DNA of 46,946 bases from Verrucomicrobiota bacterium (GCA_025362555.1 JANYFP010000380.1:1-46946); one strand, 5' to 3'. Counted from the stretch's first letter, positions 16,676-25,191 are shown. Numbers and translations: made by a program. The notes: generated by a model from the sequence alone, not told the origin.

Positions 16676-16876
16676 TTACGCTAAAATAGCAGCACACGCA
16701 GGAGGGCCATCGCCAGGAGCAACTGTCGGATTACGTGCAACCCCACCCTGAATAGTCTCCTTGGCCGCAGAAGACCGGACCGTGGAAGCAACCCCACCCG
16801 CTACCACGCAAGCGAAAACTACAACAAATAGGAGGCGTAAAAGCGCTCCGAAACCGAGATGTTTTTCTTTTTTCAT
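16676..16876 (-). CDS. Small hydrophobic peptide, candidate YcaO substrate
   Basis: A 66-residue ORF encoded directly ahead of the YcaO gene (stop TAA, one base, then the YcaO ATG). It has a basic N-terminus (MKKEKHLG), a hydrophobic segment at ~11-30 (ALLRLLFVVVFACVVAGG), a polar linker, and a short tail after a Gly-Gly pair at 44-45: VARNPTVAPGDGPPACAAILA, with a single tail cysteine (Cys61). A Shine-Dalgarno-like AGGGG lies four bases before this ATG, which supports this start rather than the longer frame reaching to 17230. The layout (leader-like or signal-like front, Gly-Gly, short Pro/Gly/Cys tail, adjacent YcaO) suggests a precursor peptide. It could instead be a small membrane protein. 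No family is recognised. Confidence 0.6.
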   Translation of the reverse strand: MKKEKHLGFGALLRLLFVVVFACVVAGGVASTVRSSAAKETIQGGVARNPTVAPGDGPPACAAILA

Positions 16877-16921
16877 AGCACCCCTAGTTTCACCCAGACC
16901 TGCCAACTGACGATAGCGCTG

Positions 16922-16941
16922 ACTACCGGATTTCCGGTAGT
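16922..16941. promoter_or_regulatory. Perfect 20-bp palindrome, candidate operator
   Basis: ACTACCGGATTTCCGGTAGT: two perfect 9-bp arms around a 2-base centre. It sits in the 116-base divergent gap, centred about 55 bases before the peptide ATG and 61 bases before the hybrid-kinase ATG, so one dimeric regulator could control both sides. Length and symmetry fit LuxR/NarL-type or TetR-type sites; the NarL-type regulator at 20825-21487 is an obvious candidate. No second copy was seen in the window. Confidence 0.6.
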
Positions 16942-16951
16942 TTACGCGAAA

Positions 16952-16980
16952 TTGAAATCGCCTTTGAATTCTTCCATATT
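16952..16980 (+). promoter_or_regulatory. Possible sigma-70 promoter of the hybrid kinase gene
   Basis: TTGAAA (16952-16957), a 17-base spacer, then CATATT (16975-16980). It would start transcription only a few bases before the ATG at 16993, implying a nearly leaderless mRNA or a start codon further in. The palindrome just upstream would be positioned for activation. Confidence 0.3.
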
Positions 16981-16992
16981 CATCATTTTTGC

Positions 16993-19900
16993 ATGGGAGG
17001 GTTCGCATCTTGGCACATTCGGCACGGCCTGATTGGAAGGACTTTATTGTGTCTTTCCGGTGTTGCCGCTTTTGCTCCGCTGCTATTGGCCCAAGCTGTA
17101 CAAAAACCGCTAGTTCAATCCTTTTCAGTGGCCCAGATTGGCTCTGATGCGACGAGTTGGGTGACACGACAGGGGCCCGATGGCGTCCTTTATTTCGGAG
17201 CCGATTCATTGCTTCGTTTCGACGGTGCAACGTGGCGCCAGACGCCTATTAATGGTGCCTACGCTATGCGTGGCCTTGAGTTTGGAAAAAATGGAAAACT
17301 ATGGGCCTCGGCCATCAACGAGGTCGGTTGGTATGATCAGGAACCCTCGGGTACATGGACCTATCACTCACTCGTTTCAAAACTACCGGCCGAACACGCC
17401 AAGCTCGGTGATACTTGGAATGCCTTCGCTGAAGAAAACGGCGGGCTTTTCATTGGCGCCGAAAAAATCCTGCGCTGGAACGGAACCAAATTTCAAATCT
17501 GGTCGTTCCCGGGCGGGCGTCATTTGCAGGCGACGCGATCGGGTGAAGCTATTTACGTGCACCACTCCCCGACCGGACTCTACCTTATGACGCCGGATGG
17601 CCCACGACTAGTCATACCACAATCCGTCTTGGGCCAGCACATGGTGGTTTGGTTGGAACACACCGACCAAGGATTTTTGCTAGCGACGTCACAGGGATTG
17701 TTCAGCTTTCACGATGATCAGCTGATTCCGTACGCGCCAGAAATCGCCAATTATATCCGACAAAATGTCCTCACCTCAGCGGTGAGACTATTTGATGGTC
17801 GACTCGCCCTCGGGACTTATCGCGGAGGGGTCGTGATACTAAATGCCGCTGGGGGCGTGGACCAATTCTTAACCGAAAAAGAAGGTCTCCCAACTAATTC
17901 TGTTTTTTCCCTATTCGAAGACCAAGAGCACGGACTCTGGGCGACGTCCGATTTCACTATTTTCCGCCTGACGATTGACCCGGCCTCCCTCGTCTTCAGT
18001 CACACTATCGGACTGCCAAATCAGCCGATTATCAAAATCGCTCGCAATCACGACCGAATCACTTTTGCAACCGGGCATAGCCTTTCCGAACTGGCCTCAC
18101 CGGTAGGGGATTTCCATGCGGTTGAATCACCCGCCATGGATATAATGGATCTCCAAGCCACCCCTCAAGGCATGCTGGTCGCTGCCGCGGGAGGCATCAC
18201 GAAAATCTCCGAGGGGAAATCGACCTCGTTTCTTTCCGGGCTAAAAAACGCGTTCCTCGTTAAAGCCTCACGAAATTGGCCGGACAAAATACTAGTCTCC
18301 GATGGTTCCAGCGTTTCACTCGCGGATTCGACCGGTCACTTGAGACTTCTCGTCCAGCATCTCCCCGACATAATTAATTCCATCGCGGAAGACGACCAAG
18401 GTCGACTTTGGATGGGAACTGCGGCCAGCGCGATTTTACTGGCGACCCCGACCGACACCGCGCCAGTCGAAGCAATTTTCGCAGGTCCAAACTTCGGTCT
18501 GCCAGACAACTCCGGACTTGGCCGGGTCGCACCAGGAGCTAACGGAGAAGTCTTCGCAATCACGTCAACCGGCGGTTGGTTACTCAGCCCCAAGACAACT
18601 CAGTTTGTCGCGATTGAGAATTTCCCCGCATGGAGCGTCAACGCGGTGTCGGACGTTCTCCCGGACGGAAGCTTCTGGATCGTTCATCCCGGCACCGAAA
18701 CGCGCGCCGCAAGTGTCGCGCGCATCTCGGTTCAAGGCGGTCACGCCATCTGGCAGCCCCACTCCGTTGACGGACTGTGGGAAATCGGTTTGCCGCAGTG
18801 CATCTTCGCCGAAACCGCAGCCAACTCCGAGACGCACCTCTGGATTGGCGGCACGAGCGGTCTGTTACGCAACATCGTCGCCCACGGACCGCTCGCGCCC
18901 CCTCCCCGCGCCCCTCTCTTGCGCACGCTGGCCCGCAGCGCCAAACTCGAAACCCTGCAAGCGGTCACTCTACCACTGCCGTATTCAACCCGCGCTATCG
19001 TCTTTGATTTTGCCGCGCCTGAATTCGCGCACCGCCCCGCCCTTCACCTTGAAACCATGCTTGATGGCGTGGACCAATCGTGGATGCCGACCAGCACATC
19101 AACCCGCCGCGAACTCACCGCTCTCCGCGACGGCCGCTACACCTTCCGTGTCCGCGTCGTCGCCGAAACGGGCGTCAGCAGTCCGGCCAGCGTCAGTCAT
19201 TTTGAAATCAATCCGCCTTGGTGGCGAACCGGCACCGCCATCCTCGCCGCACTGCTCGCGCTCATTCCCTCCGGCTACGGACTCTATCGCTGGCGCGTCC
19301 GCCTCCTCCGCCAACACAACGCTGCGCTCGAACAAAAAGTGCTGGAACGCACCGCCCAGTTGGAACGGGCCAGCGCCGCCAAGACGCAGTTCGTCGCCAA
19401 CATGAGCCACGATATTCGCAATCCGCTCAACGGCATTGTGGGTCTGGCCCTCGCCCTCGAAGACACGTGGCTTGACGCCAAACAACGCGAGCTGGTCTTC
19501 ACGCTGCGCGAATGCACCACGTACCTCTCAACCCTCGTGGATGACGTCCTCGATTTTGCGACCATCGAAGCCGGCCGCGTGGAGTTGAGACCTGGCCCCT
19601 TTTCTCCCGCGGAACTGCTGCGCTCCATCGCCGCCATGTTCAAAATGGACGCCATCGCAAGCGGTGCCGTTCTCCACGTCGAGGCTGATTCAAAATTGCC
19701 TGCGGCCTACATCGGCGACGCCGGAAGGATTCAACAGATTCTGGTCAACTACGTCAGTAACGCCCTGAAATATTCCGGCGGCCCGGTTACCCTCACCGCC
19801 AGCATTCCCGCTGATGCGCCCGAAGAAATTGAATTCTCCGTGGCAGATGAGGGCCCGGGCATCAGCGAGGAAGGTCAGCGAGCACTCTTCACCAAATTTT

Positions 19901-20871
19901 CCCGCCTCACTGATGCCCAATCCAAGGAAATAACCGGCACCGGCCTGGGCCTCGCCTCCTGCCGCTTACTCGCCGGATTGATGTGCGGCTCGGTCGGCGT
20001 GCGCAGCAGTCCCGGTCATGGTGCCCGGTTTTTCCTGCGCCTGCCCCTTGACGTATTCCCCATCCCGACCGCGGACTCAGCGACCACGTCCGGCAAAGTT
20101 CCGATCGTGCCAGACTGTACTGTGCTGCTGGTCGAGGACACCAACTACAATGCGATGGCCGCCACGGCGGTCTTGAACAAATTCGGCCTCCCCTGCGAAC
20201 GCGCCTGCACCGGCGCCGAAGCCGTGCGCCTCTTCACGGCAAAACGCCACAACCTCATTTTACTCGATCGCAACTTGCCGGACATGGACGGAACCGAAGT
20301 GGCCCGTCAGATCCGCGCCCTCGAAGCCAACGGCCCGCGCACCATCATTCTCGCCGTCACCGCGTTCTGCACCCTGGAGGACCGCGCGCTTTGCCTGAAC
20401 GCCGGAATGGATGCGTTTGTCGGCAAGCCGCTCACTCCGCAAAAACTGCGGCGCGTGCTGACCGCTGCGGGGCGGCGCCATCTCGCCGCTGCCTCCATGC
20501 ACCTCTCGCCGGAAGCTCCCTCGGCCGGAGTTGATGTGTCACTCCTCGAATACCTTTCAGACGGTACCGACCAAGGGCTGAACCGGCAAATCGAACTGTT
20601 CCTCGCCGCTCTCGGTGAAGCCGAAAAACAACTTGAACGGGCCGCTCAAACCACCGACTTCAAACTTCTGGGCGACGCTGCCCATGGCGTCCTTTCCCAC
20701 GCTCGCCTGGTCGGCAGCGCTTCGCTCGCGACCGCCGCCGCCGGACTCCAGGACGCCGCACTCGCGAAAGACCAAGAGGCCTTTAACAGCCACCTCGCCC
20801 GGGCTCGCCGTGAAATCGAATCCCTCACGGCAATAGTTCGCCGCCATCCTGGCGCAGAGCGGACAGCGTAA
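16993..20871 (+). CDS. Hybrid sensor kinase: propeller sensor, Y_Y_Y, HisKA, HATPase, receiver, HPt
   Basis: A 1292-residue one-protein phosphorelay. A signal peptide or anchor (RTLLCLSGVAAFAPLLLAQA) is followed by a ~600-residue periplasmic sensor built of two-component-regulator propeller repeats (for example DGVLYFGADSLLRFDG, LWATSDFTIFRL, DQGRLWMGT). Then come a Y_Y_Y-like beta domain (TALRDGRYTFRVRV), a membrane helix (~750-770, AILAALLALIPSGYGLY), HisKA with FVANMSHDIRNPLNG (His806), HATPase_c (NYVSNALKYS, DEGPGIS, GTGLGLASC), a receiver (LLDRNLPDMDG, Asp1092) and a C-terminal HPt domain (AHGVLSHARLVGSASL, probable His1231). Such proteins often sense glycans, but this one is divergent from the peptide-YcaO genes. 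The sensor half looks less GC-rich than the kinase half. Its last 47 bases overlap the 3' end of the opposing response regulator gene. Confidence 0.93.
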   Translation: MGGFASWHIRHGLIGRTLLCLSGVAAFAPLLLAQAVQKPLVQSFSVAQIGSDATSWVTRQGPDGVLYFGADSLLRFDGATWRQTPINGAYAMRGLEFGKNGKLWASAINEVGWYDQEPSGTWTYHSLVSKLPAEHAKLGDTWNAFAEENGGLFIGAEKILRWNGTKFQIWSFPGGRHLQATRSGEAIYVHHSPTGLYLMTPDGPRLVIPQSVLGQHMVVWLEHTDQGFLLATSQGLFSFHDDQLIPYAPEIANYIRQNVLTSAVRLFDGRLALGTYRGGVVILNAAGGVDQFLTEKEGLPTNSVFSLFEDQEHGLWATSDFTIFRLTIDPASLVFSHTIGLPNQPIIKIARNHDRITFATGHSLSELASPVGDFHAVESPAMDIMDLQATPQGMLVAAAGGITKISEGKSTSFLSGLKNAFLVKASRNWPDKILVSDGSSVSLADSTGHLRLLVQHLPDIINSIAEDDQGRLWMGTAASAILLATPTDTAPVEAIFAGPNFGLPDNSGLGRVAPGANGEVFAITSTGGWLLSPKTTQFVAIENFPAWSVNAVSDVLPDGSFWIVHPGTETRAASVARISVQGGHAIWQPHSVDGLWEIGLPQCIFAETAANSETHLWIGGTSGLLRNIVAHGPLAPPPRAPLLRTLARSAKLETLQAVTLPLPYSTRAIVFDFAAPEFAHRPALHLETMLDGVDQSWMPTSTSTRRELTALRDGRYTFRVRVVAETGVSSPASVSHFEINPPWWRTGTAILAALLALIPSGYGLYRWRVRLLRQHNAALEQKVLERTAQLERASAAKTQFVANMSHDIRNPLNGIVGLALALEDTWLDAKQRELVFTLRECTTYLSTLVDDVLDFATIEAGRVELRPGPFSPAELLRSIAAMFKMDAIASGAVLHVEADSKLPAAYIGDAGRIQQILVNYVSNALKYSGGPVTLTASIPADAPEEIEFSVADEGPGISEEGQRALFTKFSRLTDAQSKEITGTGLGLASCRLLAGLMCGSVGVRSSPGHGARFFLRLPLDVFPIPTADSATTSGKVPIVPDCTVLLVEDTNYNAMAATAVLNKFGLPCERACTGAEAVRLFTAKRHNLILLDRNLPDMDGTEVARQIRALEANGPRTIILAVTAFCTLEDRALCLNAGMDAFVGKPLTPQKLRRVLTAAGRRHLAAASMHLSPEAPSAGVDVSLLEYLSDGTDQGLNRQIELFLAALGEAEKQLERAAQTTDFKLLGDAAHGVLSHARLVGSASLATAAAGLQDAALAKDQEAFNSHLARARREIESLTAIVRRHPGAERTA

Positions 20872-21487
20872 ATCCGTGGTCGCGGGCATACCGCACCAAC
20901 TCAAGCGTACCATTCAAATCCAATTTCTTCAGAATATTAAACCGGTGTTTCGCCACCGTGGGCTCGGCTAATTCCAAGCGCTTCGCAATTTCCCAGTCCT
21001 GCAACGGCTCACCAATCAAAGCGAGAATCGTCCGCTCCCGGTTGGTCAGCAGCTTGTCGAATGAAACGGGGTCACCTTGCCGGTTTTTTTTCAGCCGGAG
21101 AAATTCCTCCGAGAAATACGTCAGGCCTTGACTCACAGCCGTGATGGCCTTCCTCAACACCGCCACGGTGTTCGTGTTTTTATCCACGAACCCATGGACC
21201 CGGGCCTTTTCCGCCCGGAAAACCGTATAGTCGTCACAATGCGAAGAGAGCACCAAAACTCGAATCTCCGGTGCAGCCAGACGCACCGCGTCCACCACCC
21301 CGAAACCGTCCAGTTTCGGCAAGTGCAAATCGAGCAACACCAAATCCGGCTGCGTCCGTAAAACCAATTGCACCGCCGCCAGTCCATCGGTCGCCTCGCC
21401 CACGATTTCATGCCGCAAGTCTCTCGCGCACACCTTGCGCAGAACTTCGCGAAACATCGCGTGATCTTCAACGATGACGATCTTCAC
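20825..21487 (-). CDS. NarL/LuxR-family response regulator
   Basis: A 220-residue DNA-binding regulator: receiver domain (acidic pair E7-D8, phospho-acceptor Asp53 in LLDLHLPKLDG, conserved Lys in GFVDKNT) and a C-terminal LuxR-type helix-turn-helix (LTNRERTILALIGEPLQDWEIAKRLELAEPTVAKHR pattern, positions ~140-175). GTG at 21487 gives the canonical receiver start VKIVIVEDHAMF; the longer frame to 21649 adds an implausible 54-residue extension. It is convergent with, and overlaps by 47 bases, the hybrid kinase gene, so it is a likely phosphotransfer partner of that kinase's HPt or of the soluble kinase at 14881. It is a candidate binder of the palindrome at 16922. Confidence 0.9.
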   Translation of the reverse strand: MKIVIVEDHAMFREVLRKVCARDLRHEIVGEATDGLAAVQLVLRTQPDLVLLDLHLPKLDGFGVVDAVRLAAPEIRVLVLSSHCDDYTVFRAEKARVHGFVDKNTNTVAVLRKAITAVSQGLTYFSEEFLRLKKNRQGDPVSFDKLLTNRERTILALIGEPLQDWEIAKRLELAEPTVAKHRFNILKKLDLNGTLELVRYARDHGFTLSALRQDGGELLP

Positions 21488-21630
21488 CTCTGCTACGAAA
21501 CGGAAATCCTGTCGCGGTGCAAGCCTCGTGCGACTCACGGGCCAGCAGCCGACAAAAAAATTGGCCATAATCCATTTTGTTTTGTCCCCACCCGCTTTGC
21601 CGGACCACACTTTCCCTACCCCGCCCACCG

Positions 21631-22749
21631 ATGACCGCCGCCATCGCAATTTCGCCTACTAGCGCCCGCCGCTTTATGCGGCGCGCCTTGCTACTCGACC
21701 AGCCGGCACCCGATATCGCCACGGCCCTCGCGCATCACGCCTACATTCAAATCGATCCGATCAACATCACCGGGCGCATGCATGATCTTATCCTGCGCAA
21801 CCGGGTAATTAGTTATCGCGAAGGCGATCTGATGCGGCATCTGCACGGTCACGACCAACCCCTGCTCGCCGCCCAACGCACCGCCTTCGAACATCACCTG
21901 CCCTCCACTGGAATCCTCGTCGCCTTCCCGCTCGCCGCCTGGCCGCACCTCCTCACCGCCAACGCCGCGCGCAGTCGCCGCACGGGAGCGTGGTCAGGCC
22001 AACTAACCGCCCGTGAACGTAAACTTTCCCAACACGTCCTGAAAGAAATCGCCTCCCGCGGCCCGCTGCGCTCCGCCGACTTCCAAGACGAACGCCGCGC
22101 CTCCCAACAAGTCTGGGGCACCATGCGACTCGTCAAATCCGCGATGCAAAAACTTTTCTTTCACGGCCAACTCCTGATTGCCGGCCGTACTGCGGACAAC
22201 CACCGGCTCTACGATCTCCCCGAACGGGTTCTACCCAAAGCCATCCTTCGCCTGGCCGCGCCACCCGCAGACGAAACCACGCGTTGGCTCATTCTAACCT
22301 CCCTGCGCCAACGCCGCCTCGTGCCCCTCAAAAAGAAGGAGCTGCCACTCGTCGAGGATCTCGTCCAAGCGGTAAAAATCGACGGCTGCTCAACTCTGTA
22401 CTGCCTGCGCGACGATCTGCCACTATTCGAATTGCCGCCGACTATCCCTGAACGAACCGCGCCCCTTCACCTCCTTGCGCCCCTCGACCCGCTCATCTAT
22501 GATCGTCGCGTTACCTCCGCCCTGTGGGATTTCGACTACACTTGGGAAGTATACACCCCACCCGCCAAACGTCAGCGCGGTTATTATGCGCTGCCCGTTC
22601 TCGTCGACACCGAGCTCATCGGCCACATCGACCCCAAAGCAGATCGGACGAAGAAAAAACTCCACATCGTATCCCGCCGCATCCGTCGTGGCCACAAAGT
22701 ATCCCCCGCCGTGAAAGCGCTCGCACTCTGGCTCGGACTCAAGCCGTAA
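21631..22749 (+). CDS. YcaQ/AlkX-like winged-helix DNA glycosylase family protein
   Basis: A 372-residue protein of the winged-helix (HTH_42) family whose Escherichia coli member YcaQ unhooks DNA interstrand crosslinks. The family signature QxD is present as IQIDPINITGRMHDLILRNR near residue 45, where Gln and Asp are the catalytic pair. Later segments also fit: ERTAPLHLLAPLDPLIYDRR, FDYTWEVYTPPAKRQRGYYALPVL and IGHIDPKADR. ATG at 21631 is chosen over the upstream opening at 21577 because the conserved ISPTSARRFMRRALLLD helix follows closely. It is divergent from the response regulator and has no operon partner. Confidence 0.87.
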   Translation: MTAAIAISPTSARRFMRRALLLDQPAPDIATALAHHAYIQIDPINITGRMHDLILRNRVISYREGDLMRHLHGHDQPLLAAQRTAFEHHLPSTGILVAFPLAAWPHLLTANAARSRRTGAWSGQLTARERKLSQHVLKEIASRGPLRSADFQDERRASQQVWGTMRLVKSAMQKLFFHGQLLIAGRTADNHRLYDLPERVLPKAILRLAAPPADETTRWLILTSLRQRRLVPLKKKELPLVEDLVQAVKIDGCSTLYCLRDDLPLFELPPTIPERTAPLHLLAPLDPLIYDRRVTSALWDFDYTWEVYTPPAKRQRGYYALPVLVDTELIGHIDPKADRTKKKLHIVSRRIRRGHKVSPAVKALALWLGLKP

Positions 22750-23040
22750 CTCAACCCACGCAAAAACACCGAGCGCGTTGACTGCGCTAGGCCTTTGAAG
22801 CTAGGACTCCGTCCATCCCACTCCCCCCAATCTCCTCGCTTGATTTTCGCGCCGGCGAAATATTCTATTCCAGCATGAGCTCTGCCGATGGCCGGGCCCT
22901 GAGTTGGCATGACGCATTTGAAACAATGGGAGTAAGCTTGCTCGCGACACCGCACACCCTAAGTCGCGAGTAAACTCGATCCTACCATCAAGCCACGCCC
23001 ACCGAACCTTTCCCCACCAAAACTCTAACAAGGAAATCCC

Positions 23041-23580
23041 ATGCTCATCAAAATCCTCATCGGCCTCGCCGTCATCCTTGCTCTCGTCGCCATCGTTGCA
23101 GCCCTGCAACCCGCCGCCTTCCGCGTCGAGCGGAGCACCACCATCTCAGCCCCAATCGCAAGCGTCTTTGCCCGAGTAAACGACCTGCACCAATTCAAAA
23201 CCTGGTCCCCGTGGGAGAAACTCGATCCCGCCATGACCACATCCTTTGAAGGTCCGCCGGCCGGCCCCGGCGCCAGCTACACCTGGGCCGGCAACGCCAA
23301 AGCCGGCGAAGGCCGCATGTCCATCATCACCACTCAACCCAACGCTCTCATTCAAATGAAACTGGAATTCCTAAAGCCGTTCAAAGCTACAAATACAGTA
23401 GAGTTTTCCTTCAAATCAGTCGGCGATAAAACCTCCGTCGTCTGGAGCATGTCGGGAGTCAACGGATTCATGTTCAAGGTCGTTGGCCTTTTCATGAACA
23501 TGGACAAAATGGTTGGAGGTGATTTCGAGCAAGGCCTGGCCAATCTGAAATCTCTCTCCGAAGCCGGCGCAGTGAAATGA
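23041..23580 (+). CDS. SRPBCC (polyketide cyclase-like) family protein with N-terminal membrane helix
   Basis: A 179-residue protein: one hydrophobic helix (residues ~4-22, ILIGLAVILALVAIVAAL), then an SRPBCC ligand-binding fold beginning RVERSTTISAPIASVFARV, with the typical FKTWSPWEKLDPAM segment. The family binds hydrophobic ligands in a deep pocket; the ligand here is unknown. A clear AAGGAA ribosome site lies a few bases before the ATG. It stands alone; a REP-like repeat and then the ars operon follow. Confidence 0.85.
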   Translation: MLIKILIGLAVILALVAIVAALQPAAFRVERSTTISAPIASVFARVNDLHQFKTWSPWEKLDPAMTTSFEGPPAGPGASYTWAGNAKAGEGRMSIITTQPNALIQMKLEFLKPFKATNTVEFSFKSVGDKTSVVWSMSGVNGFMFKVVGLFMNMDKMVGGDFEQGLANLKSLSEAGAVK

Positions 23581-23689
23581 TCCTCCGCCCGCGCCCGATC
23601 CGAGGGTAGCGCGCGGATGCCGCTCCGTTTACACCGAGCTCTAGCTCCGGTGAATACGCCACTGGCGATTGGAAAAGAGGCTCTCTGTC

Positions 23690-23754
23690 GGTAGAGGCCG
23701 TTGCCCTCAACGGCCTTCGTTCGTACAAGGCGATTGAGGGCCATCGCCCCTACC
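23690..23754. repeat. REP-like inverted repeat
   Basis: Arms of 21 bases at 23690-23710 and 23734-23754 match at 17 of 21 positions when one is reverse-complemented (core GGTAG.GGC and GCCCTCAA). They form a hairpin in the noncoding stretch 23581-23874 before arsR. The size and composition resemble dispersed extragenic palindromes; only one copy is seen here. Confidence 0.55.
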
Positions 23755-23838
23755 ATCCGCTGGCCAATTCTTAACCGCTCTTGGTATTGGCCGGGATTTC
23801 TCGCGCCCCCGCGCCACCAAAATGTCACACAATCCCGA

Positions 23839-23867
23839 TTGACCTATATTCCTTCGATCGCATACAG
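23839..23867 (+). promoter_or_regulatory. Possible arsR operon promoter
   Basis: TTGACC (23839-23844), a 17-base spacer, then ATACAG (23862-23867), just before the arsR ATG at 23875. If real, the mRNA would be almost leaderless. ArsR repressors normally bind over such promoters. Confidence 0.3.
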
Positions 23868-23874
23868 GTTCGTA

Positions 23875-24243
23875 ATGGATTTGATCAACATCTATGAATG
23901 CCTTTGCGACCGCACCCGACTGCGGATCGTGAACTTGCTGCAGCAAGGTCCGCTCTGTGTCTGCCACCTGCAAGCCGTACTCGGCGAACCGCAGGTGAAG
24001 GTTTCCAAGCATTTGGGTTACCTGAAAAATCACGGCATGGTCAGCGTCAGCCGTGAGGGCAACTGGCGAATCTACCGGATAGCCGCCAAACCAACCCCGG
24101 CCCTCACCGCCAACCTCGCCTGCCTGCAGGACTGCGCGACCGAGAACCCCATTTTTCAACGCGATCTCGCCCGACTCCGCAAACTCGATCTCACCTGCGC
24201 TCCGGTTGCCGCGAAGCGTGGCTCAACCAAGCGCTGCTGCTAA
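23875..24243 (+). CDS. arsR: ArsR-family arsenic-responsive repressor
   Basis: A 122-residue winged-helix repressor, first gene of an arsenic operon. The HTH region (DRTRLRIVNLLQQG, QVKVSKHLGYLKNHG) is typical. The arsenite-binding motif of classic ArsR (ELCVCDL) appears as PLCVCHL with Cys28 and Cys30. Further cysteines are at 9 and 11 and near the C-terminus (LQDC, LTCA, and a final KRCC). ATG at 23875 is used; the open frame continues upstream to 23701 across the REP-like repeat and is not believable there. It should repress its own operon until As(III) binds. Confidence 0.92.
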   Translation: MDLINIYECLCDRTRLRIVNLLQQGPLCVCHLQAVLGEPQVKVSKHLGYLKNHGMVSVSREGNWRIYRIAAKPTPALTANLACLQDCATENPIFQRDLARLRKLDLTCAPVAAKRGSTKRCC

Positions 24244-24255
24244 TTTAATCTGACC

Positions 24256-24732
24256 ATGAATAATCTCCCCAACGAAAAAACTTTAATGACCGTTTCTTCT
24301 TTGCGCTCGGTTTTGGCTGCGACGCCGGATTTGCCGATCATGGTGATCTGGCCGGACGGGGAACCAATCGAAGCGCATTTTCACGTGACCGAGGTCGGTC
24401 GCGTGCAGCGTGATTTCGTGGATTGCGGCGGGACGGTGCGCCAGAGTGTGACCTGCTTGCTGCAATCGTGGGTGGGGGACGATGTCGACCACCGCATCAC
24501 GGGTGGCAAATTGCTGAAAGCCTTCATCCACGCGGAACCAATTTTGCGCGGAGAGGATCTGCTGGTGGAGTTTGAATACGACGCGTGCAATGTCGTGCAG
24601 TTAAAAGTCCTATCGGCAGTGGTGGAATCCAGCCGATTAGTGATTCGGCTTGGCCAGAAGCAAACCGACTGCCTGGCCAGGGAACTTTGCATTCCCTCAT
24701 CATGCGCCACCACCGCCGCCGGTTGCTGCTGA
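24256..24732 (+). CDS. DUF6428-type protein of arsenic operons
   Basis: A 158-residue protein 12 bases after arsR. Its centre has the DUF6428 signature as I recall it: AHFHVTEVGRVQRDFVDCGG, then VTCLLQSW and DVDHRITGGKL. The family is repeatedly found in ars operons of Verrucomicrobiota and Bacteroidota; its biochemical role is unknown. It is unusually cysteine-rich at the C-terminus (CLARELCIPSSCATTAAGCC) and ends in a vicinal Cys pair, as ArsR does, which would suit thiol-type binding of As(III). ATG at 24286 is an alternative start. Confidence 0.82.
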   Translation: MNNLPNEKTLMTVSSLRSVLAATPDLPIMVIWPDGEPIEAHFHVTEVGRVQRDFVDCGGTVRQSVTCLLQSWVGDDVDHRITGGKLLKAFIHAEPILRGEDLLVEFEYDACNVVQLKVLSAVVESSRLVIRLGQKQTDCLARELCIPSSCATTAAGCC

Positions 24733-24753
24733 GCGCGAAACGATCATTCTTTT

Positions 24754-25191
24754 ATGAGCTCACCTAAACCAACTGTCCTCATTCTTTGCACCGGCAACTC
24801 CTGTCGCAGTCATCTGGCCGAAGGGATTCTTCGAGCGGCGGCTGGTGACAGCCTGATCGTCGCCAGTGCCGGTTCAAAACCGGCGGGCTACGTGCACCCG
24901 CTCGCGATCCGCGTGATGCAGGAAATCGGCATCGATATTTCCGCGCACCGCTCGAAACACATGAATGATTTCCTCACGGGAACGGTCGAGACCGTGATCA
25001 CCGTGTGCGGCAACGCCGATCAAGCGTGTCCGATTTTCCCCGGCCAGGTGAACCGGCATCATTGGCCCTTCGATGATCCCGCGCATGCCACCGGCACCGA
25101 GGAACAACAACTCACGGTGTTTCGTCGCGTCCGAGACGAGATTCGGCGGGCTTTCGAATGTTATGCCGATGGCCGACGGGACGCGCAGTAA
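24754..25191 (+). CDS. arsC: Arsenate reductase, low-molecular-weight phosphatase type
   Basis: Reduces arsenate to arsenite with thioredoxin-type reductant. The 145-residue protein has the phosphatase P-loop CTGNSCRS (Cys12 to Arg18), the second conserved loop HHWPFDDPA with the catalytic Asp, and the redox pair Cys85 and Cys92 ([10 protein letters not shown]), which match the shuttle cysteines of Staphylococcus-type ArsC. It lies 21 bases after the DUF6428 gene and 43 before the efflux gene. Confidence 0.94.
   Translation: MSSPKPTVLILCTGNSCRSHLAEGILRAAAGDSLIVASAGSKPAGYVHPLAIRVMQEIGIDISAHRSKHMNDFLTGTVETVITVCGNADQACPIFPGQVNRHHWPFDDPAHATGTEEQQLTVFRRVRDEIRRAFECYADGRRDAQ

Noticed and set aside
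16877-17230. Upstream extension of the small peptide ORF
   Set aside because: It overlaps the divergent promoter, the palindrome and the start of the hybrid kinase; the ribosome site supports ATG at 16876.
22801-23109. 102-codon minus-strand frame upstream of the SRPBCC gene
   Set aside because: It overlaps the SRPBCC start and ribosome site; composition is not coding-like and there is no motif.
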